Assembly (NCBI RefSeq): GCF_947172395.1
Contig: NC_069086.1
Span: forward strand, 2,140,501-2,204,500
DNA length: 64,000 bases
Direction: 5' to 3'
Source of the DNA: Bicyclus anynana
Lineage: Eukaryota > Arthropoda > Insecta > Lepidoptera > Nymphalidae
Position numbers and translations under genes: made by a program. The notes beneath the pieces are model-generated. The model did no database searches and had not been told where the DNA came from. It worked only from the letters and a program-made list of their open reading frames with translations. Position 1 is the first letter of the stretch, and every line of letters begins with the position of its first letter. This document shows, one piece after another, positions 23,673 through 35,233 of this stretch.

Positions 23673-24491
23673 ACCCTAACACCTCTCATTTTGACAGGGG
23701 AGACTACAAAATCCTATTTCCTAAATTAACTATCAATTAACCCCTCAAACACTCAAGTCATGCTTACAATTCAAATGCCCCTACTTTTGCAAGTCGAGAT
23801 GATAATTATGTTGACAATAATAAGTTTGATATAGATATACAAAACAATGACGAAGCTGTATTTAATGAAACTAAGGGTGAAAGTGGCATTTTTAAGTTCT
23901 CTGCAAACCTACTTTTCTCAAAATATAAATTCACAGGGTTCAAAAATTTATTTATTTATTTACATGAAATATCTACATGTATGCCCGGTGAAATATTACA
24001 GTTTCCCAATTCGTTTTCCCAGGCGACCAGAAATAACTACAACAAAAAACATAAAATTACAGAATTAATATTTATAGATTCAATTAAATTAAAATTAAGT
24101 AAACATTTATAATAAATTAAAATTAAACAACTAAAATTGGTATAATGAAACCATATAAAATAAAATGAATGAATGAATAGTGAAAATGTAGGTAATTTTT
24201 TAAGTTTTTAAACGCATTTTCTTGGAGCATATATAGAACATACATACAATTACGATTTATGTAGATTCTAGAACAAAAACTAACCGAAAATTGATCAATT
24301 TTAATAGAAAACGGAAACATTCTTCTTTTTGTCAGAAAAAAATTAACTTTTACGCAGTTTGCAGGACATCAGGGGACCATCTAATAATGCATCATAACAA
24401 TGACTAATGTATTTAAATAAATTAGACTTATAGATAACGAAGTAATTAATATAAATAAGACAATTAATAAATGATAAGCAAACGTACTATG

Positions 24492-24520
24492 TATAAATAC
24501 GATTGCTAATCTGTAACAGT
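24492..24520 (+). promoter_or_regulatory. Candidate core promoter of the second P450 gene
   Basis: TATAAATA at 24492-24499 is followed by ACAGT at 24516-24520, resembling an arthropod initiator. The spacing of about 24 bases is slightly short. This gives a short 5' UTR of about 50 bases before the ATG at 24567. I saw no comparable box directly upstream of the first P450. Confidence 0.4.
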
Positions 24521-24566
24521 GTTCTTATTGTCGTAAACATCGTTGAGAGTAAACGATAACTCAAAA

Positions 24567-26057
24567 ATGTTAGCAGTGTTATTAGCATTTATATCTATAG
24601 TAGTAACGTTTATTTACATAAATGGAAGATACAATGAAAATTATTGGAAAAAACGAGGTGTTGCATTCTACAAGAAAAACAAAGTTATGGGTGTGTTTTG
24701 GGATTTTATGACAAAACCCAAAGCGTTATTTGAAAATCTTTGTGATATTTACAAAGAGTATCCTGACGAACCTGCCGTTGGAATCGGAACGCTTTTCACG
24801 CCAACTTTGTATGTCCGAGATCCGCTGAATATTCAGCATGTACTTACAACAAACTTCAAATCTTTCAACCACAGAGGCTTGGAACCAAATGAAGATGACA
24901 TCCTTGCTGGTAGTATACTATTTCTGAACGGCACAAAATGGAAAATGCTGCGGCAAAGCATGACACCACTCTTCACGTCTGCAAAACTAAAAAGCATGTA
25001 CTGCGTTATGGACAAAAGTGCTCAAGAGTTTGTTCTTTACCTCAAAGAAAACCCTAAATTATTGAAAGGCGATACGTTTCATAATCTATCAACATTCTGC
25101 AGTGCGGCCATCGGAGCTTCTGTATTCGGAGTGACAACAAAATCAATGTTCGATTCACCATTCCTAGATGTCGCCCGAAGAGCAATTAATACAGGAATTG
25201 TACGAAATATAAAATTCACTATCGGGAATTTAAGTCAATCAATGTTCAAAATGCTTAATCTCAATATATTCAAAGAGTTTGAACCCTTTTTCATCACTGC
25301 TATTAAGCAAATCATTCAACAACGCAAGCTCGAGAATGTAAAGAAAAATGATTTTGCAGATATCTGTGTGACTTTACAAGACAATGGAAACTTGAAAGAC
25401 ACTGATTCTGGTTTGGAGTTAGAACCAACTGACGAAGTGCTAGCTGCTCAAGCGTTCTTCTTTCTTGTCGCGGGTGTAGAGCCTACAGCAACTACAATGT
25501 TTTCAACTTTACTGGAATTAGGTAAACATCCTGAAATTCAGGAACGACTCCATAAGGAAATCGACGAAGCATTTGAGAAACATGGAAAAGACATTTCTTG
25601 TACCGTCGCTAGTAATATGGAATATCTAGATATGGTGATAAATGAGGCTATGAGACTAAATCCTCCTATAGGTTTCCTATCTCGAAAATGTGTTGAAAAC
25701 ACTGTTTTACCCGTAGGTAATATTAAAGTTGACAAAGGAACTAATATAACGTTACCTATCTACGAACTTCATCACGATCCTAAATACCACCCGGATCCCG
25801 AAACGTTCAACCCAGAAAGATTTTCCACAGAGAACAAGAATTCTATAATGGATACTACTTACATGCCTTTTGGTAGAGGAAACAGGAATTGCGTGGGTAT
25901 GAGATTCGCGCAATTACAAGCCAAATCTGGACTCATTCATTTACTGCGCAATTTTTCTGTCAATACGAAGATATTAGAAGGGGGAATCAAATACAGTAAA
26001 GAACAATTCCAAGTTAGAGTAACTAATGTAAATGTTGAATTAATTCCTAGATACTAG
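24567..26057 (+). CDS. Cytochrome P450, clan 3 type, single exon (second of a pair)
   Basis: 496 residues from the ATG at 24567 (AAAAATG context). The open frame extends 8 codons upstream without an ATG. It is a close paralogue of the P450 about 3.4 kb upstream on the same strand: both are intronless and share nearly all motifs and spacing. Motifs: membrane anchor about 2-20; WKMLR about 125-129; AGVEPT about 302-307 with the same Pro in the I-helix; EAMR about 360-363; PERF about 416-419; haem loop FGRGNRNCVG with the Cys ligand near 442. A tandem duplication best explains the pair. A TATA-like box lies 75 bp upstream and AATAAA at 26116-26121. All catalytic motifs are intact, so both copies look functional. 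Confidence 0.96.
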   Translation: MLAVLLAFISIVVTFIYINGRYNENYWKKRGVAFYKKNKVMGVFWDFMTKPKALFENLCDIYKEYPDEPAVGIGTLFTPTLYVRDPLNIQHVLTTNFKSFNHRGLEPNEDDILAGSILFLNGTKWKMLRQSMTPLFTSAKLKSMYCVMDKSAQEFVLYLKENPKLLKGDTFHNLSTFCSAAIGASVFGVTTKSMFDSPFLDVARRAINTGIVRNIKFTIGNLSQSMFKMLNLNIFKEFEPFFITAIKQIIQQRKLENVKKNDFADICVTLQDNGNLKDTDSGLELEPTDEVLAAQAFFFLVAGVEPTATTMFSTLLELGKHPEIQERLHKEIDEAFEKHGKDISCTVASNMEYLDMVINEAMRLNPPIGFLSRKCVENTVLPVGNIKVDKGTNITLPIYELHHDPKYHPDPETFNPERFSTENKNSIMDTTYMPFGRGNRNCVGMRFAQLQAKSGLIHLLRNFSVNTKILEGGIKYSKEQFQVRVTNVNVELIPRY

Positions 26058-26115
26058 ATATTAATGTGAGGAATAGGTGAGACGAAACTATCAACTTCAA
26101 GACAGCAGTTTGTTT

Positions 26116-26121
26116 AATAAA
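26116..26121 (+). terminator. Poly(A) signal of the second P450 gene
   Basis: AATAAA 59 bases after the stop codon. The first P450 has an equivalent AATAAA at about 21305-21310. Confidence 0.5.
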
Positions 26122-26251
26122 AATAAGTAAAAAATGTTATCTTGAGAAATATCTCATAGCAGCTTTAAATAAACTTAAAATAATTGGGTATAATAATAAT
26201 TAAACTAAGTTAATTTTAAAATGGAATTTTTCTTTTTTATTTATCTTCTAT

Positions 26252-26515
26252 ATCCATCGTTATCAACCCATATTCGGCTCACTGCTGAGCTCGAGTCTCC
26301 TCTCAGAATGAGAGGGGTTAGGCCAATAGTCCACCACGCTGGCCCGGATTGGCAGACTTCACACACGCAGAGAACTAAGAAAATTCTCTGGTGTGCAGGT
26401 TTCCCACGATGTTTTCCTTCACCGTTTGAGACACGTGATATATAATTTCTTAAAATGCACACAACTGAAAAGTTGGAGGTGCGTGCCCCGGACTGGATTC
26501 GAACCCACCTTCTAT
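26252..26515 (-). mobile_element. tRNA-derived SINE, family B, head-truncated
   Basis: Minus strand, 195 bp after the second P450. Runs from the 3' end (TCAACCCATATTCGGCTCAC) to the B box (CCGGACTGGATTCGAACCCA). Confidence 0.85.
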
Positions 26516-26699
26516 ATCTATACTTATAATAGAACTGGTCTTATTCTATACATTTATTCGCAATTTGAGATTTTACTATTTTTATACCATTTGTAACACC
26601 AAACGTTACCGTGGCATAGAGAGAGACATTTTGTACATTCGGTACATTGAAGATATTTTGAAAATTTTCAAATATTGTTGGGGGGCACTTATTATATAT

Positions 26700-27043
26700 A
26701 TCGTTATAATCGATACTGAAGCTATAAATATATTTTTTCGATTTTTTGTCCGTCTGTCTGTACGTGTTTTTTGTTATTCGGGCATCACGCTGAAACTACT
26801 GAATGAATTCAAATGATGGCACAGTTTAAGACCATAATACGGATACTTTTTATTGCGAAAATAAAATAAGAAGGGGGTGAAATAGGGTTTGAAAGTTTGT
26901 ATGGAAAGTCCTTCATTTTTCGAGTTACAGTTATAAAAATTTGTTTATAAATCATAAAAAAATACGAAATACAATGAGAAGCTTGAAAGCTTGAAAGTTT
27001 ACATTGATTTCCACGCGGACGAAGTCGCGGGCGTCCGCTAGTA
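26700..27043 (+). mobile_element. Helitron-like element with long 3' domain
   Basis: TTTTTTCGATTTTTTGTCCG, GAAAGTTTACATTGATTTCC, then CACGCGGACGAAGTCGCGG and CGTCCGCTAG before T. The 5' end is unclear. Confidence 0.7.
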
Positions 27044-27458
27044 GTTATAAAAATACTTAATAGTATTTAAGCAAACCGATTGCGCCTTACAAAAATTGTA
27101 AGCAAATACCATGACTTGTCCTCTGCCATTATATTTATTAGTATTTGTATCATGCCAATATTCGTCGGACTGTCGGTACAGAACATAGAAAAGAAGCAGA
27201 AGCAAACGCTTTATCAATAGAAAGACCAAGGTGGCGGGGCCCGCGTATCCTCATATATGAAGACGTACGCTAATGTAATTTAAACATTATAAGAACTTAC
27301 TTAGGATGAAGACTACGGTTACATAGAGTATGCTTTAGTTAATAGTTGTACAGCACTGTTGTCTTGCACTGAACAAGTTAAGTACCTACTAACTAAAGTT
27401 TACTCTATAAGACCCAAATCATCATCCAAGTTAGCACTTAATATTTTACAAATGGATC

Positions 27459-27710
27459 CCAAAATCAAAATAGCGAATAATATTTCCAAACCCACGATAT
27501 TTAAAAGACCTATTTTATGATAAACGAGAGAAAAAACAGATCATCCCCACTTTACAATTTAGAGGTCGGTACACTAAAAAAAAAGTTTTTTAAGATTTTA
27601 TTTCACGATTTCGTTAACATTTCTAATAAACCGCGGACAGACAGATATGCCGAAACTATAAGGGTTCCTTGTAGACCACGGAATCCTAAAAAGGAGTATG
27701 GCAAAACATT
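27459..27710 (-). repeat. Dispersed repeat, minus-strand copy
   Basis: ACCGCGGACAGACAGATATG, AAACTATAAGGGTTCCTTGT, CCACGGAATCCTAAAAAGG. An inverted copy is at 28862-29090 and a third fragment at 47945-48022. Identity beyond 'Lepidoptera-wide repeat' is unknown to me. Confidence 0.6.
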
Positions 27711-27714
27711 GACT

Positions 27715-28860
27715 AATTATTCGGCAAAAGGTCCTTGTCTAGTTTTTCAAACATGACGGGACGGATACAGATAAATATAAGACCGTTGTTACACGGACTA
27801 GCGTTGTAAATAAACGCTTTTCAACCATGAAGGTTACAAGACCTCGTAGCGAATTGTGACGATAATATTTGCTATGAGCGATTTCGTCCGTAACGTCTCG
27901 TGATAATGTAGTGTTTCTTTTTATTCAACTAATATCTAAAAACATAACATCATGAAGAGGTTTAGAATTAGAGGGGTTTTACAATATTGAAAATTCTTTT
28001 ATCAATAGTTACATCTTCACTGAGTTCTCTATGCTATACCGATAGGTGTAGCGCAATAAGTACTTGCAGGACGTCCGTCTGCATCGTGATTGTCAATTTA
28101 AGACGGTTTCAGTTTCGGTTCGGTAAGGTTCGGCGAAAAAATGGTTTTACCGATCGATTCTAAAAATAATCAGCTCTCAACGTCAGGAAACCGCAACCAT
28201 TGCTGTCGATTTTATCGAAATGTAATGGTTCATTATTCTTCTCTAAGTTGTCCCAGATGTGAATGTCGAAAATTTTTGAAAAAAGCTTGTTTTGTTAATA
28301 ATTATAAAAATTTTAATTTTTCCATTACCATTGCCTCCCTCCCCCCCATATAAATCCAGGCTACGCCCATGGCTACACACGTTTTATTCATTATTTTTAC
28401 CCACAGAAATGGCTAGGTACGACGCGGGTGATACCGGGGGTCTCCTAGTATGAATAATAAAGAAGATTAGGTCTTGAACGATCAGTACCATAATTATTAA
28501 CCTTAGGTTGTTAAATATAGGTAAATTAATTTTCTTGCCGTTTTTATGAGACTTTATAATAAACTAATTGAAAGCAATGTTTCCTTAAGTATAATCCAAT
28601 TTTCATATTTACGCAATGTATATAAAAATAATAGTGTATTGACGATTATAATAAATTATTTGTCTTTTAATGTTGATTTTGAATGTGATGTGCAGCAGGT
28701 AAAACAATTAAAAGTTGTTGACTGTTGGACAGTCATTAGATAGGTACCTGCTAATGATGATTAATGACTAGGTAGCTACAATTAAGAGTTCATGGTGGCA
28801 TTCTGTATTAGTTTAATCACTACAGGGAATCTGAAACTATATTAAAAAACTGAAATAATA
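27715..28860. other. AT-rich intergenic stretch
   Basis: No supported gene. A degraded Helitron-like end near 28400-28450 (TCTCCTAGT) is the only recognisable item. Confidence 0.4.
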
Positions 28861-28861
28861 C

Positions 28862-29090
28862 AATCATTAAGGTTCTGTAGTCCACAAGGAACCCTTATAG
28901 TTTCGTCATGTCCGTCTGTCCGTCCGTCCGCAGTGTAGCGCAGACACTATTACTACTAAAAAGCTATAAATTATCACGAATATGAACATTAGAAATGTGA
29001 ACAAAGTCGTAAAATAAAATCTTGAAAAATATTTTAGAGTACCTCTCCTACACGTAAAGTGGGGATGATTTTTTTTACTGGTTTATTTCA
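28862..29090 (+). repeat. Dispersed repeat, plus-strand copy
   Basis: GGTTCTGTAGTCCACAAGGA, CCTTATAGTTTCGTCATGTC, then CGTCTGTCCGTCCG. Inverted relative to 27459-27710. Confidence 0.6.
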
Positions 29091-29205
29091 TAGTATGGGA
29101 TACCATTGGGTAGGTTATTTTAATTAACAACGGAATGCAATTTTCGATTTGCAATTACGTTTTTTAAGTTGGTCGACTGTAACTCTTTAAATAGCAATTG
29201 CTAGT

Positions 29206-29600
29206 TTCTGCCGCTCGATTCCGCCCAGTATCTAAAGAGGACATTCCCACAAAACGTGCTGTCTGTCCTCGTCCCCAAGACCGCAATAACAGTCAGAACT
29301 CTCACACAGCGTCATTCCGTGCAGATGCGCCCGCGCCCGTCCGATGATAATCAGTCTCATAGTCTAGCTCGATTCAGGAAGCCCTGAGTCTACCGGCGAC
29401 ATCCGGGAAAAGCACAGCAGCTCGCTACTCCAGACCTCCGAGGACCACCGTTCCTGCCCCATCTCATTAACTTCTGCCCCGGTTTCTCGCCTTCACCTGC
29501 TCCACTCCCGTTTGTACACGGACTGGCACGCCTTATCGATCCTAGCAGCACGGATTACCTCCGCAGACGGTGCTCACGGGGGTGCATGAGCAGGTGGTGA
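29206..29600 (-). mobile_element. LINE reverse-transcriptase C-terminal fragment (R1-like)
   Basis: The minus strand translates to RARAHLHGMTLCESSDCYCG, then LGDEDRQHVLWECP, the C-terminal C-x-C…H…C zinc-knuckle of R1-type non-LTR retrotransposons. GC-rich relative to its surroundings; stops follow. Confidence 0.75.
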
Positions 29601-29661
29601 AAGAGTAAGGGGTAAATCAAAGATTTAGAAGATTGTTCGGCATTTCCCGCTCGTCTATTGC

Positions 29662-29686
29662 CCCCCCCCCCCCTCCCCCCTCAACT
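29662..29686. repeat. C-rich homopolymer tract
   Basis: About 25 bases of nearly pure C (interrupted by T). A similar C-run is at 44344-44362. Both are likely sequencing-difficult. Confidence 0.9.
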
Positions 29687-30254
29687 TCCAAGACAAGTTA
29701 CGCCACTACTAACGCTAAAAAAACAATATCTCTTATTGTTAATTTCATATCTTTTACACACAAACTGACAAAATTCTCATTATCTTTCTGATATAGTATA
29801 GTTATTTGGTGCTATAAGTGTATGAGACAGTCTCCAAGTAGTCCGTGAACAGAGAGCACACATCGTGCGCGGAATTGGGAAATTGTGTCAACCAGTGGGT
29901 GAACTGTGAGAGAGGAAGAGATATTGTGAAGACAATTGATATAAATTATCTTATATTGTTTCAGCTGCTCTCAACTGGTTAGTAAATATTTTATAGTTCA
30001 TAATACACAAAACGACAATAGATAATGTAATCATTTAATGAACAAATGATACTTAATTAACGTTGTTTTGAACGGCAATGCAATTTTATCACAGCTCTGT
30101 TATCGAGAAAATGCACCTATAAACAAATTGTCATTTGAAAGTTATAGATAGTTTTTAATTTGTTGGAATAACAGATTTTACCCACCAACGACATAAAATC
30201 TTTGTTGTCTACCATTTTAAAGTTTTTTTTTAATTTATTTATAAATAAAGTAGG

Positions 30255-30345
30255 TAGGGGGATATCTACCTCTTAGTGCAATAGTTAGCTTATGTGGCTG
30301 CGGATCACGAGGTCGAGGGTTCGAGATAGAGCTGTGAGATATATT
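30255..30345 (+). mobile_element. tRNA-like SINE head, other family
   Basis: TACCTCTTAGTGCAATAGTT, GGCTGCGGATCACGAGGTCG, AGGGTTCGAG: A- and B-box-like words in SINE order, differing from families A and B. Confidence 0.5.
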
Positions 30346-30477
30346 AGAATACTAATCTTCAGTAGGTAATATTTGGAGCACGGAGTGACGAAAATGGTTG
30401 TTTTACTTCGAAGATCGTCTTTACGGTCCAGGTCAGTTTCGTGACATCGTATAAGTAATATCCACTGGTCTACCTCG

Positions 30478-30750
30478 GCTCTCGGCTCGGCTGAGTGGAT
30501 ATGACCTCTGCCTATATTAGGATGTAGGTTCGAATCCAGTCCGAGGCATGCACCACCAAATTTTTTAAATTGTGTGCATTTTAAGAAATTAAATATTCCT
30601 GCATCAAACGGTAAAGGAAAAACATCGTTTGAAAACCTGCATACCTGAGAATTTTCTTAATTATCTACGCCAGCGTGTTAGACTATTTGGCCTAATCCTT
30701 CTCATTCTGAGAGGAGACTCGAGCTCAGCAGTGAGCCAAATGTATATGTA
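30478..30750 (+). mobile_element. tRNA-derived SINE, family B
   Basis: Head with GAGTGGATATGACCTCTGCC and GGTTCGAATCCAGTCCG; body and GAGCTCAGCAGTGAGCC end. Confidence 0.85.
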
Positions 30751-30754
30751 GTAT

Positions 30755-32255
30755 TCAATAGAGAGCCAGGCCCAGCAAAGGATCGTTAAGAGTTATCGAT
30801 AATGATGTAGATAATTAATATTTTTTAAATTTTAATATTTCCTCTCGTCGAAGGTCGTCTGCGAGATATCTGCAGCGATAAGAACGACTTTGCGTACCTA
30901 CACGCTATTGTTAGCTCCTTTGTATATTTTTTAAATGATTCATTTGTGTTAAAATCATAAATAAATCAATGCTAAAGATAAAAATTGTCTGTCTGACTGT
31001 CTGTCTAAAATATAAATTTTTCTGGGTTATATTTTTGTTCGGATTTTTCAAAATTTTCTATCACTTTTTCCAATGCTGCTGTAGTTAAGATTTTAAAGAT
31101 CTTAATTTTGTTAAACATTACTGATTAATTTACCAATATACTAACTATTTTTATAAATTATATTATAATTGTTTTGTAAAAAAAGCTTTGAGTGCAATTA
31201 TTATTTTTCTTTCATTAAGATCCGATTTTAAAAATTGTCCTGTAAAAGAATTTATGAAACTGAATTGTACCTACTATCATTTTAAAAACTTGTACATTTA
31301 TCGAGGTTTGTAAATTGGTATAAAACTTGTATTTGCTCTTTTTTAGTTACGATAGATATTGCTTGTTTGTTTGGTATAAATGTAGGTGAGATGCTGAATT
31401 TTCAATACAAAAAAAAATTTTAAGTGTGCACATTCCAATTTTTTTCTTCACAATGTTTTACAGTATCTGCGTACTTGTTTAAATTGACTTAGTTATTCAT
31501 CCAATTTCGTCTTACAAATCTAAAGTATAATCTTATCTCCGCCAATAGGGTTAAAATAACAAACGGAAGCGTAAAGGTTAGTGACCTAAAGAGACAGCTG
31601 TTTATTTTCGTATACGGAACGTTCACTGCTATGTTAGTATGTATATCGGCATAGATTTTTTAATAGAGAGAGTTATGTCACTCGCGTCAAAACTCATGCA
31701 GCTAATTGTCTTAATTTCATTGAGCTGCTTAGTAAACAACGAAAGTTATTTAAAAAATTAATAACCAAATGTCGAGTTGTGTGTTCAGGTACCTACTGTA
31801 AAATCCAAAAAACTGTATAATTATATATACATATGTAATGCAATTAAACACTAAATTGTGCATCTGTTGCTATAATCCGGATCACAAGTTAGTGTTGTGT
31901 TAGTTAAAGCCGTTTTTGAAAATGCTAAATCTTTATGATTTAAATGGTTTTAAGGATTTAGCTTATGAAGCGTTAGCGTTTGTCGAAATAGAATCGTCGT
32001 ACCACATGGCTACAGGCCCCGGAAACTCAGTTGTAATCGCTAAATTTTTGATTAAATTACATATAGTAGTTTATAAATCACTATTTAACGCCCGCGGCTT
32101 CGTCCGTGACGACGTGACTATTTTGACGTGGCTTATCATGGATTAGGATTATTTTCCGACACTTACTAACAGTTACCCACAGTTATTCATGTAAACCAAA
32201 TTTACATGTACCATGTTCCTCATACATCACACTATTTATTTGTAAAACCGCATTG
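30755..32255. other. AT-rich intergenic stretch
   Basis: No gene or complete repeat recognised. CGCCCGCGGCTTCGTCCGTG near 32090 is a stray inverted Helitron-like hairpin. Confidence 0.45.
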
Positions 32256-32258
32256 AAA

Positions 32259-32450
32259 TCTATACTAATATTATAAAGCTGAAGAGTTTGATTAATTGAA
32301 CGCGCTAATCTCAGAAACTACTGGTCCGATTTGAAAAATTCTTTAAGTGATAGATAGCCCATTTATTGAGGAAGGCTATAAGCTATATTTTATCCCCGTA
32401 TTTCTACGAGAACGGGAACCACGCGGGTGAAATCGCGTGGCATCAGCTAG
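32259..32450 (+). mobile_element. Helitron-like non-autonomous element, full length
   Basis: TCTATACTAATATTATAAAG start preceded by A; GGCATCAGCTAG end followed by T. Insertion between A and T is the Helitron rule. Confidence 0.85.
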
Positions 32451-32828
32451 TCTGTTCATAAATAATAACTTCCTTCACCCTTCACCAAGGTATAGTTTGC
32501 TTTGCGCCAAAATTCTAGTTTGCTCTGAAGTAGCAACAAGCCCAACTGCCCAGATGTTAAAAATTAAAATCCTCTGGGATATGTTTTTTTGTTTGCACAG
32601 CTATACTCCTTATGTTCAAAGTAGACTAAAATAAATCTAATTATAATATTATGTATTGTCTAATCCAGCATTTACATTTTGTCTAGGTACCTACCTATTT
32701 GAAATTTAAATTGCTCATAAACTTAAATAAATTATTGTTAACAAAATATGTATAATACATAATAGTAGGTACAAAGTAGTTATTCTGTAGTTAAATAGTA
32801 CCTATCATTGTCTCGATTACCATAGATA

Positions 32829-33140
32829 ATCGTCATCAACCCATATACGGCTCACTGCTGAGCTCGAGTCTCCTCTCAGAATGAGAGGGGTTAGGCCGAT
32901 AGTCCACCACGTTGACCCAATGCGGATTGGCAGACTTCACACACGCAGAGAATTAAGATAATTCTCTGGTATGCAGGTTTCCTCACGATGTTTTCCTTCA
33001 CCGATTGAGACACGTGATATTTCATTTCTTAAAATGCACACAACTGAAAAGTTGGAGGTGCATGCCCCGGAACGGATTCGAACCCACACCCTCGGAATCG
33101 GAGGCAGAGGTCATATCCACTGGGCTACCACGGCTCTTCC
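32829..33140 (-). mobile_element. tRNA-derived SINE, family B, full length
   Basis: Minus strand; complete from CATCAACCCATATACGGCTC to the head GGTCATATCCACTGGGCTAC and CACGGCTC. Confidence 0.9.
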
Positions 33141-33359
33141 ATAGATAATACTCCTCTTCAAACGGTAATAGATTAGAACTTAAGTTGATGTTTTTGTTCC
33201 TGCTATATTATTAGAGTCCTCGGAAATCAAAGATCACGTTAGTGTAACAATTAAGCTGTTATTTTGTACTTATTCTGTTGTCACAACTCGCCATTTCCTT
33301 AGTATGAAATTTTGTATTCTACTAACGAGTCCGAGGTCCGAGTCTCATAGGAGACGCCC

Positions 33360-33475
33360 TTAGAGAGCCGTTCCGTCCTCTATCTTTATTTCAGCCTTCG
33401 GGTCTCATCAGGCGATGCATCTGCGCTCGCCCAAACCCCCCGGTGACGCCGTAGTGGTCCCACATAGAACCATCG
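33360..33475 (-). repeat. Dispersed repeat shared with 52596-52695
   Basis: GGTCTCATCAGGCGATGC, CCCAAACCCCCCGGTGACGC, GTAGTGGTCCCA. The copy inside the mus101 intron next to the 126-bp array has the same order of words. Identity unknown. Confidence 0.6.
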
Positions 33476-33654
33476 GCACTTACTTAACACGAAAAAAAAA
33501 AAAATTCTACTTATCCTGCTGAACCTGGATTTTTCCAGGATAAATAGTTGCATATGACCTGTTCCGAGGTTCAATTTATTTCTATATAATATATATAATC
33601 GGTTCAGTGGATTAGCCGTTAAAAGGTAACCTACTTACCTATTTCACAGTTTGA

Positions 33655-33712
33655 AACTTTGAACCCAGGACCTCACATAAACCAACCATTGGGCCAACGA
33701 GGCAGTTAGATG
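33655..33712 (-). mobile_element. tRNA-like SINE head fragment
   Basis: Reverse complement reads TGCCTCGTTGGCCCAATGGT, then GAGGTCCTGGGTTCAAAG, an A-box/B-box pair. Confidence 0.5.
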
Positions 33713-34208
33713 ATTTAATACCTGCATGGATACAAACTAATTGTTCGTCAAGTTAATCATGCAGTTCCGCATTGGAGGTCCTTGAATTTTTGAACAGTTT
33801 GGACAATGGCATGATTTATTAAAATTTAATTATAACTACTAAAATATTTGAGTTTATATTAATGGTAGGTAATTAAATTAATTTTAGTCACACATTTGCA
33901 TACTGTGACTACCTAGGTACTTACATTAATTAATAAATTTAAGACCAAAACACCTACCCAGAGCCTGCAGTCAATAAAAAATCTTTCTACAATTCGCTTC
34001 GAAAATTAAAAAATGTATGTAAATGGTATTCGTTCACGTAAAGGTCACGTAAATATCGATTGGAACTGTCATTCCCATACATTATTGTAGTTTTCGAAAA
34101 CAAAAACGCATTTTAGAATTTAAATTATCGTGAAAAACGCATTTATCGTTAGGCCCAGGTATCAATTCTAATAAATAGAATGATTCAATTTGGTTGGAGA
34201 CGTAGAGT

Positions 34209-34365
34209 CATCATCATCATCATCATCATGTCAGCCAATGGAAGTCCACTGCAGGACATAGGCCTTTTGTAGGGACTTCCAAACATCACGATCCTGAACC
34301 GCCTGGATCCAGCGAAACCCTGGGACTCGCTTGATGTTTCCAGTCCACCTGGTGGGGTTTCGATC
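34209..34365 (-). mobile_element. RTE-type LINE 3' end
   Basis: ATC/CAT microsatellite tail at 34210-34230, then CCAATGGAAGTCCACTGCAG, TAGGGACTTCCAAACATCAC, and CCAGTCCACCTGGTGGGG. Confidence 0.83.
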
Positions 34366-34433
34366 TAGGGTAAGGCTATAAAATATTGAAGGAAAATATT
34401 TCGTCTAAGATATTTTAGAGATTGGAGTGCCTA

Positions 34434-34575
34434 ATGCTAACCACTCACCATCCAATAAGTTCACGTGCCTGCAGCGCTAACGGTAGGACCTCCAAAAAAC
34501 TGAAGTCTGATCGTGTGTTGGTCGCGCTATGCATGTGTTCTGCCGTGGACTTATTGGATGGTGAGTGGCTAGCCT
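34434..34575. mobile_element. Short TIR element (MITE)
   Basis: Inverted ends about 27 bp long (core CCACTCACCATCCAATAAGT against ACTTATTGGATGGTGAGTGG). A related half-copy lies at 34838-34925 (CACTGACCATCAAATAAGCT, GATCGTGTATTGGTCACG). Confidence 0.7.
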
Positions 34576-34989
34576 ATAGACAGCGAATAAAAATAGGCTT
34601 GATGATAATACGTTTTTCTATAATTATAGGTAAGAAGCTAAATATGTGGATAGGTATAAAATAACAACTTACCTACCTATTATCACCATATAAGATAACA
34701 AGAGACCTTGTTTAGACTCTCATTATCTAATTACCAAGCAAATAACTAGCAACGCATACATACATAGCATTGCTACTAAACCGTAACTCCTCTGTTTGTT
34801 TCGACCTTCTCGATGCATTTTATTATTCCTTCTAATGTTAGTCACTGACCATCAAATAAGCTCATGATCTTGCTGCGAAAACGGCAGGACATCCGATAAA
34901 ACTGATCGTGTATTGGTCACGACGTAAATGACATCATGCATCTTGTATGCCTTGAACCGCTTGCAATCAAAATAAATATTTTTAATTTT

Positions 34990-35189
34990 TTAATATAGGT
35001 ATGTACCTGTATATACTTAAATAAACGCGAAAAGTCTATCCAGCTATCACAAAATATCAAAAGCCCCTTGACGTACAAAGATGAAATTTGGCAAAGAGGT
35101 AGTCAATAGTTAGTAGACTAATCCAGTCTTGTCACTAATTTTGTCACAGGGCCGGTTGTCTGAGGGTGGACGAACGGGCGTCTGCTAGA
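34990..35189 (+). mobile_element. Helitron-like element, 3' part
   Basis: CTTGACGTACAAAGATGAAA, GGCAAAGAGGTAGTCAATAG, and end GGACGAACGGGCGTCTGCTAG. Same subfamily as 39701-39877. It ends 45 bp before the acetyltransferase start codon. Confidence 0.7.
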
Positions 35190-35233
35190 AATTTTTAATT
35201 GATAATTCGTATTTACAACGTTTTAGGGTAACA

